From Aporhodopirellula rubra (GTDB lineage: Bacteria > Planctomycetota > Planctomycetia > Pirellulales > Pirellulaceae), in NCBI RefSeq assembly GCF_014192335.1, contig NZ_JACHXU010000001.1, positions 1-64,000 of the forward strand: DNA of 64,000 bases. Direction: 5' to 3'. How positions within the stretch are numbered: position 1 is the first letter of the stretch; each line of letters starts with the position of its first letter. A program made the translations under genes and the position numbers. Below the pieces are notes generated by a model that worked only from the letters and a program-made list of their open reading frames with translations, was not told where the DNA came from and did not search any database. Shown one piece after another: positions 36,411-45,484 of this stretch.

Positions 36411-37349
36411 GTGATTAAAACCGTTGACTTGACCAAGAAATATGGCGACGCGTTCGCCATCAAATCGATCGACTTGGATCTCGAAGCTGGCGATCTGTTC
36501 GGGTTCATCGGCCCCAACGGTGCGGGGAAGACGACCACCATGCGAATCATCGCGACGTTGCTCGAGCCGAGCTGGGGCGAGGCTTACGTTTGTAATCACA
36601 GCGTTCACACCCAACCGAAAGAGATTCGCCGATTGGTCGGTTACATGCCCGACTTCTTCGGCGTGTATGACGACATGACCGTCGTTGAGTATCTCGAGTT
36701 CTTTGCCGCGGCGTATCGAATCGGCGGAGAAGATCGACGCAAACGGGTCAATGAAATGCTCGACATTGTCGACCTCGACTTTAAGCGAGATGCCTTCGCG
36801 AACACGCTGTCTCGGGGGCAAACGCAGCGACTCGGATTGGCCAGGACTTTGCTGCACGATCCCCAAGTGTTGCTGCTCGATGAACCGTTGTCGGGGCTCG
36901 ACCCGCGTGCCCGGATCGAAATGCGCAACCTGCTGCGTCGCCTCGGCGAGATGGGAAAGACGGTTATCGTCAGCAGTCACATTTTGCCCGAGCTCGCCGA
37001 CGTTTGTAATAAGGTCGGTATTATCGACCGCGGCGAACTGAAGCAAAACGCCAAGGTCACCGAAGTCATCCGGATGGTCCGCGAGCACACCGTTTTGATT
37101 ATTCAACCGAGCCAACGCGATCAGATGCAAAAAGTAGCGGACCTCTTTACCGGGCATCCTCTCGTCCAGTCCACCCAACCCGGAGACGACGCCGTCCGCG
37201 TGATCCTCAACAGCGACACCGACGACTACAGCGAGCTCCCCAAACTCCTCATCGAAAACGGAATCGGCCTCCGCCGCTTCGCCGAAGAAGAGCTCGACCT
37301 AGAATCCGCCTTCATGGCCCTCACCCAAGGCACCAGTACCCGGATGTAG
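36411..37349 (+). CDS. ABC transporter ATP-binding protein
   Basis: This 312-residue ATPase begins at the GTG at 36411 (VIKTVDLTKKYGDAFAIKSI); an earlier TTG at 36333 would add a hydrophobic leader that does not fit an ATPase. It has Walker A GPNGAGKTTTMR, a Q-loop region, signature LSRGQTQRLGLARTLLHD, Walker B VLLLDEPLSGLDPRARIEMR, and the H-loop SSHILPELAD. The type is the CcmA/GldA/DrrA class that works with ABC-2 permeases. No permease gene is seen within the window nearby; the 791-residue protein just upstream may play that part. Confidence 0.93.
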   Translation: MIKTVDLTKKYGDAFAIKSIDLDLEAGDLFGFIGPNGAGKTTTMRIIATLLEPSWGEAYVCNHSVHTQPKEIRRLVGYMPDFFGVYDDMTVVEYLEFFAAAYRIGGEDRRKRVNEMLDIVDLDFKRDAFANTLSRGQTQRLGLARTLLHDPQVLLLDEPLSGLDPRARIEMRNLLRRLGEMGKTVIVSSHILPELADVCNKVGIIDRGELKQNAKVTEVIRMVREHTVLIIQPSQRDQMQKVADLFTGHPLVQSTQPGDDAVRVILNSDTDDYSELPKLLIENGIGLRRFAEEELDLESAFMALTQGTSTRM

Positions 37350-37439
37350 GTGCAGGAAATCATTGCCGCATTCGCGTGATGCGTGACAAGTTGCCAGTCG
37401 CTCTGCGGATCTCTCGGGCATGAGTTGTTTCGGACGCAT

Positions 37440-38240
37440 TTATTCGAGTTCGTGCGTGCCGTCCCAGTATTGCCGTGTCTCTGAGGAGGATGTTGGTTCA
37501 CCAACGCGACATGTTAGTGTCAAGCGGTCGATGATTCGGTCCGGGGTCCTTCCCAAAAAACGCTTCACACGATCCTTTAGCCCTAGTGTTGGTTCTCGTT
37601 CGAGCAAGTCTGGATGATTCAGGAGTTCGATGTGGGTAACTTGAAGTCCCAGCGTTGCCAGTGTATCACGCAGTGCTTTGGGGTTAAAGAATGTTACCGA
37701 CGTTGCCTCGTAAGGGCTTTCGTCTTCGGTGGGACAGAACAGTAGCGGATACTGATTGTCGTTGAGCATCACGCCGGTTTCTAGAATCATCTGGCCGCGG
37801 TCGCTCAAAAGGTCTCGTAGTAATTTCAAGGCCCAAAACGGGTATCGGAGATGATACAGCACGCCCGCAAAAATAATTGTGTCAAATTTGCCGTAGGTTC
37901 TTTCTGTGAGGTCAAACAGATTTTGCTCGTGCATCTGAACTTTCGAATTCAGTTCGGGGATCAGCACCTCGACTGCAGCGTTTGAAATGCAGTTGTCAAT
38001 GCCGATGATCTCAGAGGCTCCCGCCTTTTCTGCCTCAAATGAATAGAGGCCATCACGGCATCCGATGTCCAGTACTCGATGCCCCTTTAGGTCGAGCCGT
38101 TTAATTGCAGCCAGTACGCCTTGTTGCGTCGGAACGTATTCGGCGATTCCCTTCGTCTGCACATTTTCTGTTAAGCGGATGAAGTGATAGAAATTGTACT
38201 GATCGAGTCGATCCTGTAAGTAAGTTTCGTGTGGAGTCAT
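37440..38240 (-). CDS. SAM-dependent methyltransferase (CmoB/DUF1698-like)
   Basis: A Rossmann methyltransferase of 266 residues starting at the ATG at 38240 (a GTG three codons earlier is possible). The SAM site is GHRVLDIGCRDGLYSFEAEK, followed by IIGIDNCISN, and the fold has TYGKFDTIIFAGVLYHLRYP, a phrase of CmoB-like tRNA-modifying enzymes. No CmoB-specific substrate region was recognised. It lies within the polysaccharide cluster 24 bases downstream of the next methyltransferase, so sugar methylation is equally likely. Confidence 0.85.
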   Translation of the reverse strand: MTPHETYLQDRLDQYNFYHFIRLTENVQTKGIAEYVPTQQGVLAAIKRLDLKGHRVLDIGCRDGLYSFEAEKAGASEIIGIDNCISNAAVEVLIPELNSKVQMHEQNLFDLTERTYGKFDTIIFAGVLYHLRYPFWALKLLRDLLSDRGQMILETGVMLNDNQYPLLFCPTEDESPYEATSVTFFNPKALRDTLATLGLQVTHIELLNHPDLLEREPTLGLKDRVKRFLGRTPDRIIDRLTLTCRVGEPTSSSETRQYWDGTHELE

Positions 38241-38273
38241 CGTGATCACTTGGGTTGGTTGAGCGTAGGCGGG

Positions 38274-39056
38274 TTAACTTTTTCTGCAAACAAAGGCTAC
38301 GCCCCAGCTATCCACGGATGGCTCTTTTTTAGAAAGCCATTCTTCTTCGTTCGCAATATGAAGGCCAGCCGCATTTGCGAGCATTTTTATTTCGGGTTCG
38401 AAGTAATATCGCATGCGATGTTTTTCTTGAATCCGTCCGATGACGCCCGTCGCCCGGTTGGTGACGAAGATAGTGTATGCGACTTCGACCAGGTTCTGCC
38501 GTTCCAAAAGTGTTGGTTCGGCAATCCGCACGACCTCAATGTTGTCGTCATTGACTCGTTTAATTCGTGTGGTCGGCAATTGCGTCAGGACTGCGGGGCC
38601 GTACCACAAATCAAACGCAAAAATCCCGCCTGGTTTCAGGTGGGCCGAAGCAGTTTGGAAGAAGCCTGCGACGTCTTTGTCGGTTGTTTGGTAACTGGCG
38701 ACGTGAAAGAGTGAAATGACGGCGTCGAATTGACGGTCCACGCGAAACGAGCGAGCGTCGCCTTGATGGCATTCAAACTGAAGATCAGCAAGTTGTGTAA
38801 ATCGGCGATTAGCCTGATCGAGCATTTCTTGGCTTTGGTCGACACCGACGATATCGTAGCCTTGCCGGCATAGAATCTCGGCATGGGCGCCTGTCCCGCA
38901 ACCAAGTTCGAGTAGCGAGGGTGGTGTTTCCCCCGCTTCAGCACGGCAGCCATGCCGCTCAAGCAAGCTGGCGATGTAAGTGGCTTCGCCCTCGTAGTCT
39001 TTGTCGTGATAGAGTAAATCGTAATACTGCGAAGAAAGATCAAAGGGCTTAATCAT
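38274..39056 (-). CDS. SAM-dependent methyltransferase
   Basis: This 260-residue protein starts at the ATG at 39056 (MIKPFDLSSQYYDLLYHDKD); the first start at 39089 is less likely as it would overlap the cupin gene more. The SAM site is LLELGCGTGAHAEILCRQGY, then VGVDQSQEMLDQANRRF, then VISLFHVASYQ and FDLWYGPAVLTQLPT. YYDLLYHDKDY at the N-terminus is typical of methyltransferases in sugar clusters (for example N- or O-methylation of nucleotide sugars). The next gene downstream is another methyltransferase. Confidence 0.88.
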   Translation of the reverse strand: MIKPFDLSSQYYDLLYHDKDYEGEATYIASLLERHGCRAEAGETPPSLLELGCGTGAHAEILCRQGYDIVGVDQSQEMLDQANRRFTQLADLQFECHQGDARSFRVDRQFDAVISLFHVASYQTTDKDVAGFFQTASAHLKPGGIFAFDLWYGPAVLTQLPTTRIKRVNDDNIEVVRIAEPTLLERQNLVEVAYTIFVTNRATGVIGRIQEKHRMRYYFEPEIKMLANAAGLHIANEEEWLSKKEPSVDSWGVAFVCRKS

Positions 39057-39483
39057 TGATTTTGACCTTTTCGTCAGGCACCGCATCAAACCGCGTTTTG
39101 TCTTGGTCGCCTGAGTACGGCCCTTGCTTGACTTCGATCATCTCAGTCGGTTCGAGCATTTCGAAGCCGTGTCCACCTGCAGCTAGTAGGACGACATCTC
39201 CGGTGCTCGCGACGCGGCTCTCGAGGTAGTGCCGTCCATCGGTATAAAAGTCGATTCGGACTTTGCCGGATTTAACTAGCAGGACCTCTTGCGTCCAGAG
39301 AACCTCTCTCTGCACCGGATTATGGACGTGCGGTTCGATCTTGTATCCGGTCGGTCGATTCATGTAACCGAGTTGTTGCGAGAACATGCTGGGTGTGAAA
39401 AACTCGATGCCATCAGAATGGAAGTCGGAACGGATGATGATCCCAATCGTCTGATCAAGATGTTTGACGTGTTCGATGCTCAT
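39049..39483 (-). CDS. cupin-like protein of polysaccharide cluster
   Basis: This 144-residue protein carries cupin-type beta phrases: YKIEPHVHNPVQREVLWTQE (with paired His), VLLVKSGKVRIDFYTDGR and GDVVLLAAGGHGFEMLEP. Such small cupins appear in sugar biosynthesis clusters as epimerases, isomerases or binding proteins (WxcM-, FdtA-type). The gene lies 25 bases downstream of the glycosyltransferase and overlaps the methyltransferase frame slightly. The catalytic residues of FdtA are not verifiable here. Confidence 0.75.
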   Translation of the reverse strand: MSIEHVKHLDQTIGIIIRSDFHSDGIEFFTPSMFSQQLGYMNRPTGYKIEPHVHNPVQREVLWTQEVLLVKSGKVRIDFYTDGRHYLESRVASTGDVVLLAAGGHGFEMLEPTEMIEVKQGPYSGDQDKTRFDAVPDEKVKIND

Positions 39484-39508
39484 TGATATAGCCTGCTATC
39501 CATTGCCG

Positions 39509-40588
39509 TTAGCGATCGGCAGGGTCGTGCACCTCTCGAGGTGCTGGAGAAAAGTTTGGTTCGAGCGTTGGGTAATGATAATCGAAATAGGTTTCTTGAC
39601 GCACCCACTGAAGCAACCGAGGTGAAGATCTCACGCAGGCGCGATGGAAGTTGAAGCCACGGACGTAGGCGCGAAAGAACCTTGCGGGCAAATCGTCTTG
39701 TGCGACGGACGGGCGCAGACTCCTTTTCAGTCGTCGAGCCCATTGGAGCGGTGGAAAAGAGCGATCGCTGCCCTCGGTGTCGGGCAAAGGAGTCGGGTCG
39801 GTTCCACTGCGGATTTCGGTGTATGAGTTGCAGACACCCTGGTAAAATGATCGCTGGTCAAAATACGATTTCGTCATCCGTTCGGGACCAATGTGGTGGT
39901 GCACAATGGCGTTAGGGTTGTAGACGGCCCTTCTCCCTGCTTCAGTAATTTTTTGACTGAGTCCGGTTTCGCCGTCGCCCTGGAAGTGCTGGAGTGAGGC
40001 AGGAACGCAATCAGGATGAAAGCCTCCGAGGGTGTTCAACGCGTCGCGACGGATCGCGTAGTTAAGGCCCCAGACTAAATCCGGATCCACATCAATCGTA
40101 TCATTCGTGTCTAGTTGCAAGAGGCTAAGTTGTGCCATCTGCCTGCCACCACACGGTGTGGATTGCCAGCAATTTTTTAGCCATTGGGGAGGTTCGTAGG
40201 CGAATACCGGAACGCTAGGGCCACCCGCGAGAGCTATTTTGGGGTTGTCGAAAACGCCCGAAAGTTCGGACAGCCAATCCGACGCGAAGGTAACATCATC
40301 GTCGACGAAAATGAGAAGATCGCCAGTCGCCTCTGCTGCTCCCCTGTGTCGTCCCGAGAGCAAACCAGGAGTGGATTCAAAGAAAATCTTCAGGCCGATG
40401 TCTTTGTAGTGGTTCGCAAAGTCCGTGTACCGATTGAAGTCTCGGTAACGCGAGTCATCGGGCAGGGCGTTTTGAACAAGAATTGTCTCGTGGGGCGGGG
40501 CTTCGAGTTTTTCGAGTGAATCCAACGTATTAGAGGCGTGATCAAGTGAGTTTGCAGTCGGGATTATTACGGATTGACAACCACTCAT
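39509..40588 (-). CDS. glycosyltransferase family 2
   Basis: This 359-residue protein transfers a sugar from a nucleotide-sugar donor. The GT-A fold is clear: SVIIPTANSLDHASNTLDSL, then the DDD metal-binding motif in LLIFVDDDVTFASDWLSELS (about residue 90-110), and the acceptor-side phrase in WGLNYAIRRDALNTLGGFHP. The C-terminal third is variable (RFFRAYVRGFNFHRACV). It starts two bases after the stop of the ABC permease, so it is co-transcribed. It probably builds or caps the exported chain. Confidence 0.9.
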   Translation of the reverse strand: MSGCQSVIIPTANSLDHASNTLDSLEKLEAPPHETILVQNALPDDSRYRDFNRYTDFANHYKDIGLKIFFESTPGLLSGRHRGAAEATGDLLIFVDDDVTFASDWLSELSGVFDNPKIALAGGPSVPVFAYEPPQWLKNCWQSTPCGGRQMAQLSLLQLDTNDTIDVDPDLVWGLNYAIRRDALNTLGGFHPDCVPASLQHFQGDGETGLSQKITEAGRRAVYNPNAIVHHHIGPERMTKSYFDQRSFYQGVCNSYTEIRSGTDPTPLPDTEGSDRSFPPLQWARRLKRSLRPSVAQDDLPARFFRAYVRGFNFHRACVRSSPRLLQWVRQETYFDYHYPTLEPNFSPAPREVHDPADR

Positions 40589-40590
40589 TG

Positions 40591-41445
40591 CTAAATTGAA
40601 TCCATGAAGGTTCGCTCCACTCGATTGAATATGATAGCTGAGCAGCCAAGTGCTACTAGGCTGAACGCCACCGCATAGCCGATGGACAAAACGGAGTACT
40701 CACCCACGCCCAAGAAGCCATGGCGTGTTACTTCAAACAGCGGAGTGAGGGGATTCCAGCAAAGCAGTAGCTTCCATCTCGATGGGATTTGCGATGCCGG
40801 GTATATAACTGGAGTTGCGTAAAGTAGTAGTTGCACACCGAATTGCAAAAATAAAACTAGATCTCGATATCGGATAGTCATTGCAGAAAAAAGCAATCCG
40901 CCCGCCAGGCCAAGATTGGCCATCGTTAAGACCACGATAGGAAAATACAGGATAGATGCGTGAGGTTGGACTTCATTACGAAGCAAGTAATAAATCCATA
41001 CGCTGGCAAATAGGACGAATTGAATGGCAAAACGGAAAAGATTTGAGATCACTACCGAGAGGGGGACAATAAGCCGAGGAAAAAATACTTTTCCGAATAA
41101 CGGGGCGTTGTCGCGAAATGTTGTGGCCGTTTTATTGAAGCATTCTGAAAAGTAGTTCCAGAGCGTAATGCCGCACAGGTAAAATGCGATCTGTGGCAAC
41201 CCATCGGTGGAAAGGTTTGCAATCTGCCCGAAAACAATCGTGAAGATGATCGTTGTGCAGATCGGTTGGATGACAAACCAAAGCGGGCCGAGGATGGTTT
41301 GTTTGTAAAAGGCAACGACGTCGCGGTGAACCAGCAATAGCAGCAGGTCACGGTAACGCCAGAAGTACTCAAAATTAAATCTTAGGTTTGTGCGATCTGC
41401 AGAAATGGTTAGGTCCCATTCGTTGTTTTCTTCGGTAGATTGCAC
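40591..41445 (-). CDS. ABC-2 type polysaccharide export permease (Wzm-like)
   Basis: This 284-residue inner-membrane protein has six hydrophobic segments (for example GPLWFVIQPICTTIIFTIVF, IVLTMANLGLAGGLLFSAM, VQLLLYATPVIYPASQIP). The phrases YFWRYRDLLLLLVHRDVVAF and GPLWFVIQP are typical of Wzm/KpsM/TagG permeases. It begins with a GTG at 41445. The partner ATPase lies in divergent orientation at 41865. Together they would export an undecaprenyl-linked polysaccharide across the inner membrane. Confidence 0.92.
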   Translation of the reverse strand: MQSTEENNEWDLTISADRTNLRFNFEYFWRYRDLLLLLVHRDVVAFYKQTILGPLWFVIQPICTTIIFTIVFGQIANLSTDGLPQIAFYLCGITLWNYFSECFNKTATTFRDNAPLFGKVFFPRLIVPLSVVISNLFRFAIQFVLFASVWIYYLLRNEVQPHASILYFPIVVLTMANLGLAGGLLFSAMTIRYRDLVLFLQFGVQLLLYATPVIYPASQIPSRWKLLLCWNPLTPLFEVTRHGFLGVGEYSVLSIGYAVAFSLVALGCSAIIFNRVERTFMDSI

Positions 41446-41864
41446 CAGGTGTTTACTCGAGTTCGGTTAGTAGGTAGTTAGGGCGGAAGTGGCCAGCCGA
41501 TTTCAAAATCCCGCTTTGGTGGAATGAACACCGGCGAGGTTGGGCAACTTATTCTCACGTCCCACCCAAGAGGGTGCACCGCATGAGCCCTGTCTCTATG
41601 TTAACTTGCTAATCGGGAGACGGAAAGCTCTTCATGGGGTTGCTGCTTCGATGGGGGAAAGGGGTTGATAGGGAGAGGGGGTGGATTTCGCTTTCGCAAT
41701 TCGGGATTGTTTTGATCCGCTGGTGAACATGGCGGCGTCGCTGTATCTCAGGCAACTGGCCTCGTTCGGTTGGTTTCTTCTTGAGCAATCAGGTTAGGGG
41801 CACTATCCTGGCGGAGTCCCCTTTTGCCTCTGAATTTCACCTGTTTGAACTAACGTTTTTGTAA
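41446..41864. other. intergenic region between divergent Wzm-like and Wzt-like genes
   Basis: About 420 bases separate the two divergent halves of the ABC exporter, so both promoters must lie here. A candidate for the plus strand is listed separately. I saw no RNA gene. The sequence has AT-rich patches near 41840-41864. Confidence 0.5.
41781..41809 (+). promoter_or_regulatory. candidate sigma70-type promoter of the Wzt-like gene
   Basis: TTGAGC at 41781-41786 and TATCCT at 41804-41809 are separated by 17 bases, the optimum. Each hexamer matches four of six consensus positions. Transcription would start near 41816, about 50 bases before the ATG at 41865. Planctomycete promoters are poorly characterised, so this is a sequence guess. 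Confidence 0.35.
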
Positions 41865-43127
41865 ATGCTCAACGCGATCCAGCTTGAAAACGTAGGGAAA
41901 GTGTACCGCTTAGGCGAAATTGGATCGAGCACGATCTCGGGTGACCTTTCGCGTGTCTGGGCTCGCCTAAGAAAGAAGCCTGATCCCCTTGCTCAAGTTG
42001 GGGTTGTGAATGAGCGTGAGCGAGTTGGGGGAGAAAGCGTCTGGGCTTTGAAAGACATCTCGCTGACGGTGCCGCGAGGTACGATTTTGGGCATTGTCGG
42101 GCGGAATGGTGCAGGCAAATCAACTTTGCTGAAATTGCTCTCGCGAATAACGGCGCCGTCAACCGGAACGATTCGGATGAAGGGGCGAATCGCAAGTCTG
42201 TTGGAGGTCGGAACGGGGTTTCATCCAGAATTGACTGGAAGAGAAAACGTTTATCTTAACGGCGCAATATTGGGGATGACGCGACAGGAGATCACGCGGA
42301 AGCTAGACGAAATTGTTGAGTTTTCAGGTTGTGCTAAGTATCTCGATACGCCAGTTAAGCGTTATAGCAGCGGGATGACAGTTCGTCTGGGGTTTGCGGT
42401 GGCAGCATATCTGGAGTGTGAGATTCTCGTGGTAGATGAAGTGTTGGCTGTGGGTGACGCGGAGTTTCAGCGAAAGTGCATCGGGCGAATGCAAGACGTT
42501 GCCCACTCAGGGCGGACGGTTCTTTTTGTTAGCCACAATATGGGGTCTGTCGAGACGCTATGCACCGATGCGATTGCAATTCACGCTGGGCAATTGATCG
42601 ATTCAGGGAAGCCGCAAGCTGTTATCGAACGATATTTGAATTCTCACTCAGAAGAGACTGTATCGCGACTTCTCAGTGGCAAAACATCGCACATAAAGTC
42701 TTTTCGCCTGTGTGACAGCGAGGGGGACGAACGCAGTAGCTTTTTCGTCGGGGACACCATCGTATTCGAAGCGGAGTTGTCGGCTCACCCATCGGTCCAG
42801 GAGCCTCGATTTGGTTTTGTTATTTCAAAATCAGGTGTTGGTCGAATCGCAACTTTGCACACGGACATCCAGTACAATGAACGATGGCAAGTCGAAGGCC
42901 GTACTCGGGTTCGTGCTGTTTGGCGCGACGTCCCATTGAACGTAGGCGAGTACCGCGTGGATGCTTCGCTTTGGGGGTTTGACCGAGAGTTGGAAACCTT
43001 GCTTGGCTGTGGTCAGTTTTCGTTGGAGATGCGTGACGTGTACGGCACAGGTTTGCTGCCAGATCCATCATTCCAGGGACACGTGCTTCCTCGGGCGCGT
43101 TGGGAAATTGACAACACCCTTTCTTGA
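41865..43127 (+). CDS. ABC transporter ATP-binding protein with C-terminal domain (Wzt-like)
   Basis: This 420-residue ATPase powers polysaccharide export. The N-terminal ATPase domain has Walker A GIVGRNGAGKSTLLKLL (79-87 core), signature YSSGM at 167-171, Walker B ILVVDEVLAVGD at about 187-198, and FVSHNMGSVETLC after it. About residues 275-420 form an extra beta-rich domain, like the carbohydrate-binding domain of Wzt(O9a), which recognises the end of the finished chain before export. The gene is followed directly by the kinase-like/methyltransferase gene, whose start overlaps the stop. Confidence 0.9.
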   Translation: MLNAIQLENVGKVYRLGEIGSSTISGDLSRVWARLRKKPDPLAQVGVVNERERVGGESVWALKDISLTVPRGTILGIVGRNGAGKSTLLKLLSRITAPSTGTIRMKGRIASLLEVGTGFHPELTGRENVYLNGAILGMTRQEITRKLDEIVEFSGCAKYLDTPVKRYSSGMTVRLGFAVAAYLECEILVVDEVLAVGDAEFQRKCIGRMQDVAHSGRTVLFVSHNMGSVETLCTDAIAIHAGQLIDSGKPQAVIERYLNSHSEETVSRLLSGKTSHIKSFRLCDSEGDERSSFFVGDTIVFEAELSAHPSVQEPRFGFVISKSGVGRIATLHTDIQYNERWQVEGRTRVRAVWRDVPLNVGEYRVDASLWGFDRELETLLGCGQFSLEMRDVYGTGLLPDPSFQGHVLPRARWEIDNTLS

Positions 43128-44533
43128 TAGGTAAAGAGCCTTTTAGTAGTTCGGCAATATTTATGGAACAGTTTACCGGCAGCGGACTTGAAATAGATTG
43201 GTCGCCGCATTCATTCGAGGACCCTGGGGGCCGTTTGTTTTGGAAGGATGGGCAGGTTTATCGCGCATTGCGAGGAAAGTCTGCGGAGGCTTTTTTGGAA
43301 ATTGAATCGCGAGGCTTGCTGGATCGATTAAAGGGCTGGGGTGTCGTTGGATCAGTTCGGGCTGATTTCGAAATTCCTGAGTATGATATTGTCGTGAGTC
43401 ATCAGGTGATTCCGCCAAGTCCGCTGGTGAGTGAATGGTCACCGGAAATGTTGCGTGATGCGGCCGTTTTGTTTTGTGAATTAAGCGTCCATCTTGCTGA
43501 ACATGGGTTTCAACTACAGGACAGCCATGGTTGGAATGTCATGTTTGACCAGGCTAATCCTGTTTATATCGATTTCGCATCAATCATTCCGCTCGGGCAA
43601 GGTGAGCCATGGAAGCCGCTTCATGAATTTGTGAATTGCTTTCTTCACCCCATACGCATGATTGAAAATCATGCAGCTGATTACGCGTTTTTTTTGCTGG
43701 GACGCGACAATTGGGTGTCGCTTGATAAGACGATACCGCGGTTCAACAGTATGCAGTTTCGCTTTGCCGAGAGACGGCAAAAAAAGAAATATCGGCGTTG
43801 GACAGAGATTCAAAATGCCGGAGGGCCGCAATCAGCAATTCGACTTTCGAAGTTGTTGTTGAACGAGGTGTCATGTTCTTCATTTCCTCATGTTTCGACG
43901 CGTTGGTCAGATTACGCTGCTTCATTTCCCGATTCGGATTTCTCCGACAGGAGTGGCTGGAATCAAAAGCAAGCCTCCGTTTTTGAGCTTCTTCAGCGTG
44001 TTGATACGGGGACAGTGCTCGACATCGGTTGCAACACCGGTTGGTATAGCGTCCTGGCGGCAAGAATGGGGCATTCTCTAGCGAGCCTTGATACGGATCG
44101 CTCGTGTATCGACGCGCTTTACACGTACTCGAAAGAGCGTCGATTGCCAATTACTCCAGTGGTTGGTTCCTTTTTTGCGCCGGTGATTTCGCACGGACCT
44201 CGTTTTTGGGATTCTCTTGAAAAACGGTTTTCTTCTGATCACACGATGATGTTAGCGTTAATACATCATCTGTTTTTCAAGCAAGGGTATGATGTGCAGT
44301 CGATTGTTCGGAAGGCTTCAGAGGTGACGAAGAAAACTCTCATCCTCGAGTACATTCCTTTTAATGATTACTGGGTACAACAATGGGGGGTTCCTCACCG
44401 GGCCGACGAGTATCGGATTGAATGTTGGCTGTCTGAGTTGAAGCAGGAGTTTCGCGAGATCGATATTGTTCCAAGTGAAAAGTCGCATGAGTCTTCGGAT
44501 GTGGAGCGGTCGCTGATATTCGCCCGGCGATGA
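43124..44533 (+). CDS. kinase-like domain fused to SAM methyltransferase
   Basis: This 469-residue protein begins at a TTG overlapping the previous stop, or at the ATG at 43163. The N-terminal half (to about 200) has a small-molecule kinase-like active site: LQDSHGWNVMFDQANPVYID, with the pair D133/N138 and then D150 in IDFASI, as in aminoglycoside/choline kinase folds. The C-terminal half is a methyltransferase: GTVLDIGCNTGWYSVLAARM at about 296-315 and later ASLDTDRSCIDAL. The partner Wzt-like gene just before has a carbohydrate-binding domain. In E. coli O9a, WbdD, a methyltransferase-kinase fusion, caps the chain and is read by Wzt; here the domain order is reversed. A chain-capping role is inference. 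Confidence 0.65.
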   Translation: MIGKEPFSSSAIFMEQFTGSGLEIDWSPHSFEDPGGRLFWKDGQVYRALRGKSAEAFLEIESRGLLDRLKGWGVVGSVRADFEIPEYDIVVSHQVIPPSPLVSEWSPEMLRDAAVLFCELSVHLAEHGFQLQDSHGWNVMFDQANPVYIDFASIIPLGQGEPWKPLHEFVNCFLHPIRMIENHAADYAFFLLGRDNWVSLDKTIPRFNSMQFRFAERRQKKKYRRWTEIQNAGGPQSAIRLSKLLLNEVSCSSFPHVSTRWSDYAASFPDSDFSDRSGWNQKQASVFELLQRVDTGTVLDIGCNTGWYSVLAARMGHSLASLDTDRSCIDALYTYSKERRLPITPVVGSFFAPVISHGPRFWDSLEKRFSSDHTMMLALIHHLFFKQGYDVQSIVRKASEVTKKTLILEYIPFNDYWVQQWGVPHRADEYRIECWLSELKQEFREIDIVPSEKSHESSDVERSLIFARR

Positions 44534-44682
44534 GGCCTGCGGATTCCACCCATCAGTGCGTCACGCCCGATCACTTCTAGTTAGTTGGGCGCATTGGCGA
44601 AGCGTCTTTCGCAGACGGGCGATGTGAGAGGCCGCGGCGTGTTTTTGAAGTCAACGAGTTCGTTAATTAGGGAGAACGGTCA

Positions 44683-45291
44683 TTGTTAAAGAATAGCTTG
44701 ATTGGAGTTTGGGAGGCCTTTCAGTACGACAGTTTTGTCGTGCGTAAAGGGCTTCGAAATGCAGACAAAATCGCTACCGACATGACGGGACCCGAAAAAC
44801 GCCAGCTTTTTGAGTTGGTTCTCGAAGGCGGCCCTCATGTGGTTGTTGAGATCGGGTCCTACTTAGGCGCGTCGACATGTTTTATGGCAAATGCTCTGAA
44901 GCGTTTGAAGTCTGTGCCGGTGTTGTATGCGGTTGACACTTGGCGGAACGACGCGATGCCGGAAGGAGAGCGAGACACCTACGACGAGTTCTGCTCGAAT
45001 CTAGATTCCTATGGTTCAACGGTGCAGAAGATACGAAGTACAAGTGCCGAAGCAGCATCGCGATTTACCAAACCAATTGATCTTCTTTTTATCGATGGAG
45101 ACCATAGCTACGAGGGTGTGCTCAATGACTGGATCGCCTGGTCAAAGCATTTAGCTAGCGGGGCGACCGTCGTCATGCATGACAGCGGTTGGGCCGCAGG
45201 AGTGCAGCGTGTAATCGAAGAGAATATTCGACCTCGGCTTGTTTCGGAGGGTTCTCTTCCGAATATGTTTTGGGGTGTGTGCGGGGACTGA
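44683..45291 (+). CDS. class I SAM methyltransferase (Methyltransf_24-like)
   Basis: This 202-residue protein starts at the TTG at 44683, chosen because AGGGAG lies nine bases upstream. The SAM site is VVVEIGSYLGASTCFMANAL, followed by YAVDTWRNDAMPEGERDTYD and the family phrase LLFIDGDHSYEGVLNDWIAW, with VVMHDSGWAAGVQRV after it. These are the marks of the FkbM/TylF-like Methyltransf_24 family, many of which modify sugars or polyketides. It follows the kinase/methyltransferase fusion by about 150 bases. Confidence 0.88.
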   Translation: MLKNSLIGVWEAFQYDSFVVRKGLRNADKIATDMTGPEKRQLFELVLEGGPHVVVEIGSYLGASTCFMANALKRLKSVPVLYAVDTWRNDAMPEGERDTYDEFCSNLDSYGSTVQKIRSTSAEAASRFTKPIDLLFIDGDHSYEGVLNDWIAWSKHLASGATVVMHDSGWAAGVQRVIEENIRPRLVSEGSLPNMFWGVCGD

Positions 45292-45484
45292 GTTGCCTGT
45301 GCCCTTAGCCGGTGCCTGCGGTGTGCCGTGATGGGCCAGTGTTTGACTCCAGGGTGGCGAAGGCTTTGGCTGGCTTTAGTTGCTGCGTCTCGGGAGTTAA
45401 AGTACCCTTCAGAGGTGAAATCCGTTGTCAATATGCTGCGTTTTCCGTGGGGATCCTCTTCATGCCTTCATATCTGCAGATCGA

